Assembly (NCBI RefSeq): GCF_950023065.1
Contig: NC_088678.1
Coordinates: 41,716,580-41,780,579 of the forward strand
Source of the DNA: Planococcus citri
Lineage: Eukaryota; Arthropoda; Insecta; Hemiptera; Pseudococcidae
Length of the DNA stretch: 64,000 bases
Reading direction: 5' to 3'
The position numbers and the translations under genes were made by a program. The notes beneath the pieces are model-generated. The model was not told where the DNA came from. It saw nothing but the letters and a program-made list of their open reading frames with translations, and ran no database searches. Below are positions 12,501-27,500 of the stretch, one piece after another (within the stretch, counting starts at the first letter, position 1; every line of letters begins with the position of its first letter).

Positions 12501-15500
12501 AACGATTAGTCGGCGGTATGCGAATTATTTAACTCACGTGTTTTTTGTCTAGGTATTAAGCTTACATTGTGCGATTCACGACTATAACTCATCAGTAGAT
12601 ACATGCACAAAATGTGTCTCAAAACTTTGCCTCATGAGATCCTGCTCCTAAAGTAATACGAGAAATTGAATAGATTGGGAGAAAAAGGATTTTTCGGGAA
12701 ATCTTTCACATTTTTTTGATACGAATCACCCAAAATGTGATAGAAGAAATATCAGTAGGGATCCCCTGTGGTTTTTATTTGAAAAATTTGATGAGAGTGT
12801 GGCATAGGTATAAAATTTTTTATAAAAACGTGATCAATAATTTCTTTAAATTTTTAAAGATATAACACTTGGGGGAAATTTAACTCATGTTTTCATTAAG
12901 GAAAAAAAAACTGTCGTTGGTGATTTTTAGTTCAGCTCTTTCACACCCTCTACAGAAGTATGAAGAAATTTATTTTTTTGTCCCTTTCCTAGAGAATTTC
13001 AGTTGAAGAAGGGATAGAAGAGTTATCTGAATCCTCCTTGAATTATTAAAGATTATTTTCAACCTTAAAATCTTTTCTCATGTATGTAATGTACCTACCT
13101 CGAAATTGCTGAATTTGCTTTCTTATGAAATCGATTGTATTAGTTGGAACCGTTTTTGGAATCAAAATGCTGACTCTCAGCAAACCAAAACAGTCAAAAA
13201 ATGAACATTACATTCCTATTCCAAAAATTAATACTGTAAAATATTCCATTTTTTAAATAAATTCAACCTTGAAAAAAATTACTGAAGTATTTCAAACAAC
13301 GTTCAAAAATGGTAGGTACATATTTTCCTGAAGCAATTTTAAAAATCGTTCTATCAAATTGAACTTTCTAGTTTTTGCTCGAAAAAAATTAGGAAAAAAT
13401 TATCCATGTTCTTTGGTGGCAACTTTCATGTTCCATGATTTTGTATCTTTTCTTTTTTTTTCGCGAAACCTTTAGTTTTTCCTAAAAATTAGTTTATTGT
13501 GATTAGGATCATTCAAAAAATTTCCAATTTTCCATCACAAAGAATCTATTTTAGTTGAACTTTTTCCTGTTGCACAAAATTCTTTATAGAATCAAAGCCT
13601 CCCTGCCCTACTGATGAAAAATAAGTTCGTGCTCTAAAATGCATTTCTGTTTATTATTTTTATAGACTCTTCAATTTTTCTCATTTTTTTTTTAAATGAA
13701 AAATGTGACATTTTTTTCAATTGTTTTATTCCTAAGAAAATCAATTTTTGAGACTAAAATTGAGGATTTCCCGAAAAAAAACAAAGAGGAATGAAATTGT
13801 AGGGCATCAAATTTTGAATCTTCAATTTTCCATTTTCAGCCATTTCGGAAAATTTTGAAGCGCCACAGCTCCGTCAAAAAAAATCGAAAAAATGTCCGGT
13901 TTGCGTCATTCGTCATCGTTTGATGACCTCTACAAATGATCTCATTTTGAAAAAAATCGAAGACCCCTCATGCAAAAATCCGCCGATTTGGCATGGAGTG
14001 ACCCACCATATACATATGACCTTGAATCAACATTCACTCATGTTCAAATTTTTTAGTTTAGCGAAGGTTGGGGGATGGGAAAATTTTGAAAATGTCAAGA
14101 AGATTAAAATAAGAGTCATTGAAAAAAAAAAACAATTACAACGAATTCAAAAATCAACATTTCAAAACAATCAAGAGGGGAGACGCTGGATTTATTTTCA
14201 AGTTTTTTGACCTTGAACAATTTATTATGGAACCCAGCGCTAACAAATTGATTTCGGAGACTGAAACTCGATTTTCTAATTTTTTACGGTCTAGTTTTTT
14301 CAGTTTTCTAGTCTCTTGTACTCTGAAAAAATGAGGGATTTTCAATTTTGTTTCATCAATGCTGACCCTTCCCTCCTCCTCCTCCCATCTCGGCCTTTAC
14401 TGGCCTGGGAGATTACCATTTAGCAAATCTCCATAATATTCGTTTAGAAATATCATATCTCTGTCATTCATCATTTTGGTATCTTATCACTAGTAAGAGC
14501 TCACATGAGGCCAGCCGATTGTACGCTATTGATATCATTATCAACCTATATAGGAACTCCCTTTCTCTATGCATTAATGAAAACTCAAATGCTAAAAACC
14601 ATTTTGAAAGAAGGATAAAATTCTGAACATTTTAATTCATTAAAATACTTATGTGTTCATTGAAAATTTCGCGTAATTTAATAATTTGAAGTTGACATAC
14701 ATTATTCGTAAATAAGTCAAAACATTCGAAGTTGGTAGTTGGTAGTTGGTAATAGTCTACCTAAATTGAGCTAACTACCTATCGAGAATCACACTGCATA
14801 CATACGTTGACAGCGAAGCCGAAGCTCGCAGAAGGATAAGGAAGACGTACTTCCTCTACATACAGCTGAAAGTAAACTTAGGAGTTGATACGAATTATTA
14901 TTACGATGTAACGAAAATACCATCTCTAATGCTCGAGTTGTTGGTATTTGTTTAGTATCCCACTGCTTCGCAAATGATTACGCACCCATCTTTCGTCATC
15001 GCGATTACAATACAGAATGTGTTCAGTTATCAGGCTACTGGCTAAGTAATTAGTAGAATAGAAGAGTGCTAAATTGAATGAAGAATACAAACTACGAAAC
15101 GTACGAAGTATGTAATTGTAGTACATACAAACGCAGCGTTATAGTCGAGAATAAAATGTACGTATGCGCGCGGTTGGCTTGAAAGAAACGTTGCTGTTTC
15201 CTACCTGGACTTGATGCGATACCGTGCGATGCTTGTTTCCCGCCAAATTCACCGTACACCGGATTAAAACGACTGAAAATTCGCCAAAAACAACGAATCT
15301 TCTCAAACGACAAAATTTAACCAAAATTATAGCAATTACATGGAAAAATTAACTCGAAAAATTATCCGAATAGCGTAGAACTTACTCGTAACGTTATCGA
15401 ACGTGAACTGTCGATCCGTTTTGTTGGTAATGTAGTCATGGCATGAGTCACGTTTAGCGCAATACGGTGTGGTACGGGAACGAGGGAGGCGGTATTGTGC

Positions 15501-18500
15501 GTGACTGAATATAACTGGCGTGACTGCGCCCTTCTCTCCACCCTTCTCTTTCTACCATGATCTCCCGTCGCGTCTTGTGCTCCGCTCCGTCGTGGTCGGT
15601 GTCGGTACGACGAGGACGAACAAAGTTCGTTAAGAGGTATGTTCGCACTAGGCAGCGTATCAGAGCGAAGCTCAGTGTGAGGTGGAACTCTACCCTCGTA
15701 GATGAAGGTGAACGCGATTGGAGTTGCAAGCCCGCGTGTTTCCCGTCCTGTGTTGGTTGAGGCGGCGTCGTATAAAGTGTTTTGATCGCGATGAAGTTTT
15801 TTTTTTTTTAGTCGTCTTCTGTGTACTCAACTGGCGAGGGAATTCCGTACGTATGCTGAACAGCTGAAGCAAAAGTACGTGAGGTTCCGTTTTTCTGCGA
15901 GCGAGTTGATGAATCGATGAATAATGCAAGTCGCGCGTTAAATGAAATGAAAATAAATTCTTCAATAAGATGAAGATTGAACTACAGATGCAATAATAGG
16001 AGAAGAGAAAACAGGAGGAGGAAATGGGGTAAAATAGGGTTGGGCTGCTAAAATCTCCCCTGCCAAACTGAGTGGAATAGTGTGAAAGTATATATTTCAT
16101 TTTTATAAAAAGTGTACGTAGTCTCATCTCGCAACTTTCCAGAATCACCCGTGAAGGCGAGATGAGATATTTTGACAGTACTTTTTATGCATAATGCTAT
16201 TAGTTTGGCATACGACAATAGGACCAATTGCATCCCCCCATCCTGTGGGACAGTTTTTTTCTTGAAGGGGACATCCTAAAAAAACATTTTAAAGCACAAA
16301 CTTGCAAAAAAAAAAAGAAAAAATTTTCGCCCTACTGACAAAATGGCAGTGACAAGTCATCGTGAGATCCCAAATTTTACTTTTCAACATAGGACTCGTC
16401 CAAAATTCTTGGAACTGGACAAAGCTAGATCGAAAGTGCATGCAAAAATTTACGAACCATAATTTCAAGTGCTAAAGTGCATTTTTCGGTTTTTGGCGAA
16501 TTTTTGAAAATCGAATTTATGCGTCAAGAAGGTGAGAAAAAAATCTAAATTTTGCCTAATTGATCTAGAAAGCTCAAATTTGAGATATACCCTATTTTCG
16601 ACTTGCCAAATCGATTGGAAACTGTTTTGAGTAGTTCTGGAGCCTCCAGTAGATTTTTGAAACTTGAAATTTCCACAAAATCTTGAACTTCGACTTTTTT
16701 TGCCATTACAGAAATCAAGTTTTGAAAAATTGTTTTCAAAAAACGTTATTTTTGATGCGGGAAGCTGATTTTTTTAGCCTTGAATTTTTTCTGATTTGAA
16801 CAATAGTTCTCTAGAATTTTTAAAAGTTGAAAAATGCTACACATAGAAGGGCTTCATTATGATAGGGGAGATTTTGTACCACGAGTTATTTCTGTTTTAT
16901 AAAATTCAGTTTCGACTGACGACTTCAGTTTTCATTTTCCTTTTTTCTGTTATTTTCAGGTTTAAATTTTCCAATTTTTCCATGAATTTTGTCTTTATTT
17001 TGTGAATTTTACTGGATTTTCTGTGCCATACTGTTTGTTTGTCTTGAGTAATTGTGCTGGAATCAAAGACATTTATATTACTGGAAAGTTTCAAAATTAT
17101 TGCTATTCCGAATACCAAAATGAACTCCCCCTTTTACAGTGATGTGTTTTGCTTGTACGAAGTGTGGTGATATCGCATATGGCGGATCATTGATGGGACA
17201 CCCTGTATACGTGCATGCATCCAATGAAGTATAAACGACCAAGGGGAAAAGCTTTGAAATATTGCTCAAGTTTAAAATTTGTCCCCTCGTATAGTGCCTA
17301 TAATTCTTGGACATGGTGATTTAACGTTATGGTGGGCTCGAGCCAAAGTCAGATATTGTTTTGTAAAAAAAAAGAGGTGCTTAGTACAGAGGGAAACGGA
17401 GAGGTTTGTTTACTTACTTATATATTTACTTCAGTAGGCAGGCCCACATGTACGAGAGATGAAAGACGAAGGAAACGAAAAGATAGAAAAAGGGTTCGTA
17501 TATGCAAATGCTGCGAGAGCAGCTTTAAGATGGCTTTTCCATTGGTATACTATGTTTTTTCCGCGTATTTGAACCGCAAGGTTATTGGAATTGTGTCGAG
17601 CGTTTACGTACCAGTTTTCAAGTGCTGTTTAAGCGTTTAATGTTGGGTGAAATATCGAGTGCTGTATTGCCGTATATGTATAGCGAGAGCATTTCGTGTG
17701 CAGTGCACTGTGCATCGGCAATGCAGTACGGAGAATAGAGAGCATGGCCCTGTGTGATGGAAAACTCCTCTGCTTTTGATAGCTTGCGTCGTCGAAGGTG
17801 TGGGGGTTTGGTTTATGATGTGGAATTTTCACTATAGGCTTTTAAATTGGTTATGTAAATTGGTTCGTTGTTGATGGTTGTTTATCCTTTTTATGTAGGT
17901 TTTTTTTTTGAGGGATGAGAAGATAGCAGGGGTCGGCGTGGAGGAGGTCATTTTCACGACCGTTGTTTTTATATAGAATGGGGTTTAAATGAGTTTACGA
18001 TGATCTGAAATTGAGTGTTACTAATTGACTGTGTAATTGATTTATTTCTGTTGAAGTGAGTAAGAAGGGGGTTTGTGGTGGAAATGGAGCATAATCACAT
18101 GATTTTAGAGATCTCACGTCAAGGGTGATCTTTTCTGGAATTCCACCGCTTTATAAACTTTTTGAATTTTATTCATTTTTTTTTCTGGCATGTTAGAAAC
18201 ATTGTTCTCTCTCAGCTTTCTTTGTAGATATGTGTTTGATAGGAAAATGTGGGGGGGGGGGGGTCCAGTGAATAGATTTTTATTAATGGTGTAAAAAAGG
18301 TGCACAAAAAAGTTGAGCGCGATTTTCTTTTTAATTCAGCGAACATTTTGATGAAAGTCAAATTTTGAATGCTCAATTTCAGTTTTCGATTTTTTTTGCA
18401 AATTTTTGATTATCCTTTGGTCTGTTTTCCATGAAAAGTTCAAAATTTGATCAAACTGAGACAAATAACTGAAATGTGGCTAGGACTGTTTTTTCGACCT

Positions 18501-21500
18501 CCACAATCGATTTGTGAAGGTTTCGAACCGTTCTGGAGCCTCCAGTGAATGTTTGGATTCTTCTGTTTTGGAAAAATTTCCATAAAAAAAAAATATAATA
18601 AAATTCAGTGCTTAAAAATTCGGATATGTGTACCTTGAGTATTTTGCTGACATTTTTGGTCGATTTTTGCACTGGTTTTTCAAATCAGTTTTAGCCATTC
18701 AAATCCAGAATTTTCTTCGGATTTTTTTTAATCTAAAAATGTAAAATTTAATTCATACCTAGTTTCGTCCTCCAAAATCGACTGACGGTGCTTTTGAATT
18801 GAAAACTATAAAGCTTCCAGCTGATTTTTGAATTTTTCAAATTCACAAAAAAAAAATCATGAGAAAACCAGCAGAAACAATTTCTGAAAATTTATTCATA
18901 AATCGATCGAGAAAGTTATCAAGAATGTGAATCCGCGTTCATGAGGGCTGAATTTAATTTTGAGTCTTTTTTCAAACAATTCTTCCAAAACTAAGTATAT
19001 AAAAAATTCAAAAATTCACTGAAGGCTCTAGAACGTCTGGAAGTCGTCATCAATCGATTCAAGGAGTCAAAAATAGAGTATAAACCGAACTTGAGTTTTC
19101 TATATCGATTTCATCAGGTTTTAAATTTTTCGTGGAAAATGGGCCTTTGTGCATCATTTCCAAAAATTTGGCGAATTCTCCAAGGTTTTTTCTGATTTTT
19201 CTGGGAAATGGGCTCCAAGTCAAAAATAGAGTGTAAACCTTTCAGCATTCATTCCATTTCAATGTCATCGAATTTTGAATTTTTCGTGGGAAATACACCC
19301 CATGTGTTTCCAAAAATTTACCAAAAATCATGCAAATTGACCCAAGTGTTTTTCTGAAATTTTTTAGGAATCAGAGGAGGGGGAATTTTGTGTGCTTTTT
19401 ATCCTTTTGTATGTCGTAAGACTAATTATAAAACAAGGAATGCTTTGAATTCTTCCAGGTATACGGATATGTGAAACATACAGGTTTATGGGATATAGTT
19501 AGATGTACATTTTATATGCATTTAACGTTACATATTTTTGGCAGTAAAAAAGACGAGGCAATTTATAGGATTTTTTCGTGTATTTATATAGTTGTCCTAC
19601 ATAGCATCGAGTCGTTCATTAAATGTAGATAAACCTGAAGAAGCAAGACTCGAGGAGGGGCATATTATAAAGATATGCTATATGCAAGAGAGTTGTACCT
19701 TGTATGCTTGATATATGTATTAGAACACTGGTACCTACACGAAATATACGAGTATACGTGCAAGGTAATTAATTACTGGAAATTGTTTTCATTGCAGATT
19801 TACATTTACATCCGGAATTTCGCGGCATCACTGTCGACCGATTGGTATACTCGCCTCAAGATAACATATGTCTTTCATTGAAATATTACGATAAGTGAGT
19901 ACATTTTTTTTTTCTTGAATAATGTTCATTCATTGATGTTATGTATTGTATTGTATGGGTACCTATTTGTAAACGCTATATACAATCCCTTGTATGAAGT
20001 TTGTGCAACTGTGCTCCTGGAACAATTCGTAATTAGAAAATATGTTGTTCTCAGAGGAATGGGAGTGTATGCTGAGAGAGGAAAAAAAAATCCAGTATTA
20101 TAACATTTAGTTAAAAAGTTGAGTTTCGGATGTGCCTTTGTATAAGGGTTACCATAGTAACCTCCCCCTTCGGTATATACGACACTGCTAACCTCTTTCC
20201 TGACCCACCCTATTGCATTGCTACCCTCTTCTGGAAATGCAGTATAATTATATCGTTTGTACCCGATGGTGATCAATACGCACCAAGTCGTCGAGTCCGT
20301 TGAGTTCTTTCTCTTTCTCTCTGTTTTTCGTATCTATATATTGGAAAAGCAGTCAAGACGATGGGTTCAGTAAAAAAATCACATATGTGAAATGGAATAA
20401 GAAAATAAGGTTAAGAGGGCTGAGTAATTTTCGAAAAAATGGAGCTTACAGCTTTGAGTGTTTTTTTGTAAGAATTTTTCTCACTGTTCAGTGTAGCAAT
20501 GCATGTACAAATATAAGTAGGTATATTGTATCCCAACCTAGTAGGTACCTTCATTAAACTTGAAGGAAAAAATTCTGCATCATGAAAGTGATTTTGACCA
20601 TGTTATCTTAACCTCAGTCCATCATTCCAAAATTGGTTGACTCACGATATGAATTACTATTTTCTTCAGATTCAAGGGCAACGCTTGACTCTTTTTCACA
20701 CTGGAAAATACTCAGAACCATAAATAACTCGAAATCGATTTTAGCCCCCTTAACCTCAATTTCTTATTCTACATCTCATAATATACTTCGATCAAGTCGT
20801 AGGCTGGGAGGACTAGGTGCTAATGGGTGGGTCTGGGTATATCTCTGCAGTTGTGTATAAAGGTGTGGGGTAGACTAGTCGATTATGGACTGTGGTATAC
20901 TATGAGAAAGATGTTGTGCGATTTGCCTTGATATCTCTCTGTGCTTTAAACCTTAGGTCTGGGTACACGAATAGTGCAACGTCGTCGTCGCAATTACTCT
21001 TAAAGCTATGTATAGGACTGATCGAGGTTATCGAGTAAAAAAGAGACGTGAAAATGAACCTAGCCTAGCAGAGTGAAAGAAAGACATAGGCAAGAGGCTA
21101 GGTGAAAGCGTCTCCGCGCCGAAACACCGCGTTCAACGAACGCGAAACTAATACTGTAAGTGAGTAGAGGAAAGGGGCAGGGAGGACGAACTACGTAGAG
21201 AGAAATCTGGAATATTATTAAAAGATCAACGTTATAGAAACATGAGATTGTGAATCGTATAATGAATATTAAATGTTGATAATGTCAATTCGCAATCCAA
21301 CTTATACCTTACGAATGATGAGTGAAAAATGCCAGGGTTTGAGGTCAAATGGTTGAGATTCTGGCTCACGAGTTCAGAAAATTAGGTGCCTTTTTAGGGA
21401 GGGGAAAAATCCGCTGGGGACTCCAGACCGTTCAAAATCAACACGAATCTATTTCGGAAGTCGAAAATTAGCAATTAAACCAAATTCCAGCTTCCTACTC

Positions 21501-24500
21501 AATTTGATTCTTAAACATATATATAGCCAAATTTGGATTTTCAACATTTTTCCAGTATTCAATAATTAAAGTTCAGCCTTTTCCATCAGAAATTTTCCAT
21601 GATGCTGGGTTTATTTGAGCCAAAATTTTTCATGATGAGCATCGATGATGCATATTATTTATTTCGACCCAAAATCTGTCCACAGATTGGGATATCTCCC
21701 CTGAATTGGAAGTTTTTTGAACCCTTGCTTCCTCAAATGTCAAAATAACTTGGGACAATCAATTTATGTGAACGCGGAGTGGTTTTTTTTGGTACCTTTA
21801 TTGTTATAATACGAGTAACTTAAATTTCAATTCAAAATCTGTCTTGAAAAAAAATGTATTTGCTTCGACTGGATGTACGAGTATATTTTGAATTTCTCTG
21901 AGGTAGTCTCTTCAATCATGAAGGATGGTCTGACGTTATGGATATAAAGGTAATTGGTTTCGTTAAATGGTAATCTCATTCGATTGCGTGTAAATTGAAG
22001 GACGTTCGGGTAACTTAATAATTATGTCGATGTACCGCTGCTAGTTTTGATCAGTAGATATGCCTTTTAGTTTGCGGTAGCACGTAGATCTGTGGGAGGT
22101 CTCTGATGTAAGTGATGTGGAATTTTATACGCTTCGATGTAAACCGAAGTGTTGAAACATTAGACTGAATTGCTAGTTCGCGAAAAACTTGTTCGAAAGT
22201 TTACGTGTTTGAAAAAAAAAGTTACGAAACGGAAGTTCTGAGTTGATAAGTTTATTGAAAAATGTGGAAAAAGATAGTAAATTAATTTTTTTAATTCCGA
22301 TTTAATAAATTTTTTCAAAAAATTTCGCATAATCCAGCGCATTTGAAAATGTTGAATACATTAGGTATACAAAAAAACGATAATTCAACTCGAACTGAGT
22401 AATTTAGAAGGTAAAACGTTGGAGTGCCCGAGTAATAAGTAATATTATACGAAAAAATAAGAGGGAGAAAATGAGTTCTATGTAGTTCAGCTTATAATAT
22501 TTCATTTGATTAAGTCCATTCAACTCGAAGTTTCTTATTAAAAATTAATGGTGACTTTCAGTTTTGCTGGAAACAAAAAGCTCGAATAATTGGACTCAAT
22601 TATGGGGGCGTTAACCTCCTTTTTTGCCTCTAAATACTAAATAAAAGATGAGATGGAAAGGGTTTTGTGATGTATATCGCTTCTTCTTTTTCCCCTTTCG
22701 TTTTTGATTTATTCGTTTTTCAACGCTGTGAGAGAGATGAGAAAAATTGGCACATTCTGCGATGTCTACTGTTTTCAATTTTTTAATTGAACTTGTTGGG
22801 TGAGCTGAATTGAGTTTAACGTTGAAATCACTCCTCCGTTTCCGAAGCAAGAATTTCCGAAAAAATTTGGTCACAGAAAAACATTAAAATTATCAAAAAC
22901 TGAAGTCTTTAAATTGAAAACATTTTAAAAATATAATCAGAACACCAAAAAAAAAGAAGATAAAAACCCAAAATTTGAAGAAAATTAATGAAAAAATTGA
23001 GTAGGTACCTGCAGTTATAAAGTTTGCTAAGAGTCGAGATAATAAGATGACTTGAAAAAGTCGAATAAAAGCTGGAAATATTTATAAAATGACTAGGAAA
23101 ACTTTCAAAAAAAAAAATGTAAAAACTTTCAAAAACGAGAAAATTGTGGAAAATAGTCATTTTAAAAACTATGAGTTATCCTGACAATTTTTTTACAAAA
23201 CCAAATTAGTTGTGGATGATTTTGAAAAATGAGAAAAAAATCTTGCAGGAAAAACAAAGAATATCTGAACGGATAGAAACAGAAAATGTACGAGGGAAAA
23301 TTTCAAAAAAAAATCAAGAAACTGATTTGAAAAATGAAAAAAATTGAAAAAAAAAACAAGAAAATACCGAATAAATGTTGAACAATTTTTGAAAACTGAA
23401 TTGTAGGTTTTTTCCAAAAAATTGAAAAATACAAAAAAAAAATCATAGAAATTGGTAAAAATTGAAATAAAAATGAAAACCATTTCAAGAAACATGAGAA
23501 AAAAAAACTGAAAAAATGAAGGAAACTGATGGAAACAAATAATATTGATTTATTCATTCGTGCAGGTTGATGAATAAAAAATTTCTATTCCGATTATCGA
23601 GTTTCAAGATATGAATTTTTGATAAATCCTGCTTATGAACTGCCGTATCGTTTGTTGTGTCTCGTTTATTAATTCAGTTCGTAAAATTTTCAAAATGGTT
23701 TATAAACTAAGTATGTAGATGGAAATTTGATCGAGCTTTCGTTTCAGAATTCGTATCTATGTAGAGCAAACTGTAAAAAAGTAATGAAATTTCAAGTTCT
23801 AATTCCTCAGAACATCGAGTCACGAGGGTGCAAGAGCTCTCGACTACAGAAAACTTGTACGTATAAAAGTACGAGTAATCGAAGAGGAATCTGTACGATG
23901 CCGATGAGATGTGCGAATCTACTCTATGTAGGTACACTGCGAATTGTGCATAAGTGGAATTTTTATACTAATTGTATCAGATTGAAGGGAATATACGTAG
24001 GTGGTTGGATAGACAGGCAGACGAGAGGAAGCGTGGCGTCGCGTCGGTGGGTCGCGGAAACGGAGCAGGGGCAGGAGCATCCCGCGCTCGTTATCCGGGT
24101 CCGGCGAGCACGAGCGCCCCGCAGCATCTGGAGACTGGAAAGTCGTTAAATAAAACGACAATGTTCTATTTACCTTGAGGCGTTGCTGGATGCTGCGAAT
24201 AAATGAAGTTTTATATATTCGCACAGCGCTCGCGTTCGTAGGCCTATCGTTCTTCAACGTACATAGGGTTGAAAATTTTCCCTGATGAGGGTGGTGCAAG
24301 TGTAGGTACATATAAGGAAGAGAGAGAAAGTGGTAGATGCGATAAAATACTGAGGCTGTGAGATGATGAGATGTGTTATTTGACAGTTCATAATAATTTG
24401 CCCAATTCGAGAGCGTATTCTTTCCTTGACATCTTTTAGGGGTAAAGTGCTCGGTGTATAGACCTACCACTTGCTCGGCTAATTTGATTATTATAGAGGC

Positions 24501-27500
24501 GCGATCTGCGATTTGCGATGGTGTTACGATGCGAATGTGATTATGTCTGTGAGATGACAAGTACCTATCTTGTGTGTGTGTCTGTGTATCCCAGTTTTTT
24601 TTTCTTTTTAGTGATGTTGTTTTTATGTGCATGTAGGGTACAGCGTACGTATTCCGGTAGTCGAATTATGACGTAATAAAACCGGTCCTATGGTCTGGCT
24701 GGAGTAGTATACGGGTTTGTTGTGTTTTGGTGGTTATCGTCGACCGTCGACACGCCACACCGCGTCAATATTGTCGTCGTCATCGTCATCATCATCATCA
24801 TTGTATGTATACAGTCGAGTCGTCGTCTCTTAATCATTGAGATCTGCTGTAACGTACAGTGTGTTCCTAAAAGTTCATTTCGTAAACAATGGGGAGAGAT
24901 TAGTGCCCATTACAACATACACGTTGCCTTTCAAGATTTTGATCCAAAAAAAATTCACATGAAAAATAGCTGGTAATGAAAATCGTTGGGAGTTCAAAAA
25001 ATAAATGAGAAAATTAACACGGTATGTCCTCGAATCTAGTGTTGGTGTAAATTTGTTTGGGTTTATCATCTGTTTACATCATTGGTCATATTGATCCGAG
25101 GACTGTGAATATAGGGTAAAAGTGTCAAACTTGTTCAGGGTGCCAAATCTTGATCACCTTGCCAGTCAATATTCGATGATCGATGATGATCAAGATTTGA
25201 TTCTTCATTTTTTACAAGGGACTTATCACCTGTGTGCACTGTGCAGTAACCAATTGGAACGGATTTTTTTTTCAAGTTGGATCATTCCACGTCAATTCGA
25301 CCAAGAAGGGGTAAAGGGGGTCGGCGATTTTTTTTGAAATTTTTCCTGTGGAAAGACCTTTCGAAGAGATGACCAATGGCGCAAATCGCAGCTTTCTAGC
25401 CCTTTTTTAAAGGCTGCTAGGAGGTGTCAAAGTTTTCAGTAAACTTGAAATATCATCCATTTCAGCAGAGGATTACTCGATAACCGCGATACCTATCAAA
25501 ATGGAACTTCTTCCAATAGTTAGGGGTCTTGAAAGGATTTTTGGTGATATCATAAAAATCAGTGTTGCCACTTTTTTTCGTACGAGAAATTAGCTCGAAA
25601 AGTTTCAAAACGTACTTAGTTTTCATATCGTTTCGACTCTCAAAAATTCTGAAAAAAAATATATGACTGGCAAATTTTCATGCTGAACAACCTTATGTAT
25701 TAAAAAATTGGGACGGCGTTATTTCGTAAAGTCGATTTAAATAGGCAATTGAAAGTTTGCGAAAAAATGCGATTTTTGATTTAAAACATGAAAAAATGTT
25801 TTAATTGATGAAGTTGACCCATTTGACCCCTATTTTTACGTATCCGTTGAAAAAATTGAAACCCCCCTTTCACTCGATGAAATGAACTCGTCGCAAAAAA
25901 ATGAAAATTCAAAAAAATTGAATTTTCAATTCCAAACATGAAAAAAAGTTTAAATTTATTCAGTTGTCTAAGGTTGACCTTTTTCTGATGTATTTCATGA
26001 AAAAGTTGATAAAAATTACACTCAGCAGAAAAATTGAAATTCGTTTATTTTTTGGAATTTTGATTTTTTTTGCGTAGCAGCCTTTAAAAAAGAGCTAGGC
26101 TGCGATTTCCGCCATTGAAAAATTAAAAAAAAAATCGCTGACCTCTCCCCCCTTCCACTTCTTGGTAGAATTGACGTGGAATGATCCAAGTTGAAGGACC
26201 CCCGAGATAGTGTCAACCACAAGAATTATAAATAGCTACTTAATCGCAAAACTATGTGTCCCCCAAGTGGTTCAAAGGTCTCAAAATCTCAATTTTTTGG
26301 CTAATTCCTAAAAAAAAAAAATGACCAGAACTGTAAAAGAGTGATTTCCATTACATAACAAGCACGGCGTAAAAAGCCATGGGGTTTATGAGGTATTTTT
26401 GAGCAATTGAGCCTCAAGTTTTTTGGAAATGGTCGATCGAAAAATACGATTGAGCATCTATAACTTTGAGAATCATCTTTTCTAGACATAACTTCACAAG
26501 TCGAGTTTCCTGGAGTTTTAAGGTGGATTAGAGTCATCCTATTTGAACGGGTAATGTTATGACAATTTTTAAAAAATTTTGAGCCTAAAAAAATGCTCTT
26601 TTTGACGAGAAGACTCGAAATTAAGCCTAAACTCCAGGAAACTCCGCTTCTGACTATTAGAAAAAACAATTCCTTAAAGTTGTAGCTGTCCAATTATATT
26701 TTTTGACCTTTTTAGTGAAATTATTTAAAATTTTGGGGCCAAAAAAATACCCCTTCGGATGCGTGGACTCTAAATTACGCTCAAACTCTATAAAGAAATT
26801 CGAATTGTGACAAGGAAAGATGATTCCCAAAATTGTAGCTGCCTAATCATTTTTTGTTGTGGAATTGGCCACAAATCGAAATTTTAAAACCTTTCGGTCC
26901 CTGTAGGACCCATAATTTTGCGATTGGACAGCTATAAATTGTGTAGTGGGCTCCCTCAGAGAGGAGGGGGGGGTCATCTTACTTGGAAAAAATCGGGTCA
27001 AACTCGTGAAGCTTCCTCGTTTGCGTGAAGTGAATGTAATGTCTTTGAGATAAGGATTATGATTTTGAAAAATAAAATCGAGATAGGTATCCAGGGGGAA
27101 ATGATTGGAATCTGATTTGATCTGATCAGATCTAAGATTCCATCACGCTCCTCCTTCCTACCCATGTAGTACGTAGTAAAGTCTTGGATTTCGCTCAAAT
27201 GCTAGTAGGTAGGTAGGTAGGTAGGTAGGTAGGTACCTATGTTGTTAATGAGTTCGCCAAAAAATGTCATCAATACCTAGCTGTGTTTTCCTCTAATTAC
27301 TGCCATAGTCCGGTATCCGGATCGATAGGATGCGAGGTTAAAGAGAGAGGATCAAACAAGGTAACCTGGCCAAACGAAGAAGAACGCAGGCAGATTATCG
27401 GAGTGTGCCGAGGTAAAGAGAGAGAGAACGCGCTTGGCATTCGTTTATCAAAGGAACATTGGCTTTTTTTCTTACCTCTCGCTATCTGGGATGACAGTTA

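Larger units (their letters stand above)
6947..19797 (+). other. Psc-like intron 2 (12.9 kb), host of a nested antisense gene
   Basis: Contains the MADF-BESS gene on the minus strand (9051-11054). Also present are AT-rich filler (7000-8900), a CT microsatellite at about 11536-11580, a GC-elevated patch at about 15480-15790, and decayed repeat copies at about 16205-16700 and 18420-19330. No further Psc exon is needed, because the flanking exons join in phase. Confidence 0.8.

Noticed and set aside
15690..16148. 152-codon open frame on the minus strand
   Set aside because: Composition is random-looking and it crosses from the CpG patch into AT-rich DNA without domain support.
23919..24632. 237-codon open frame on the minus strand
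   Set aside because: No recognisable domain, no splice or codon support, low-complexity composition; likely chance in a GC-richer patch.
27203..27235. CRISPR-like or regulatory array
   Set aside because: A plain TAGG microsatellite with no spacers.
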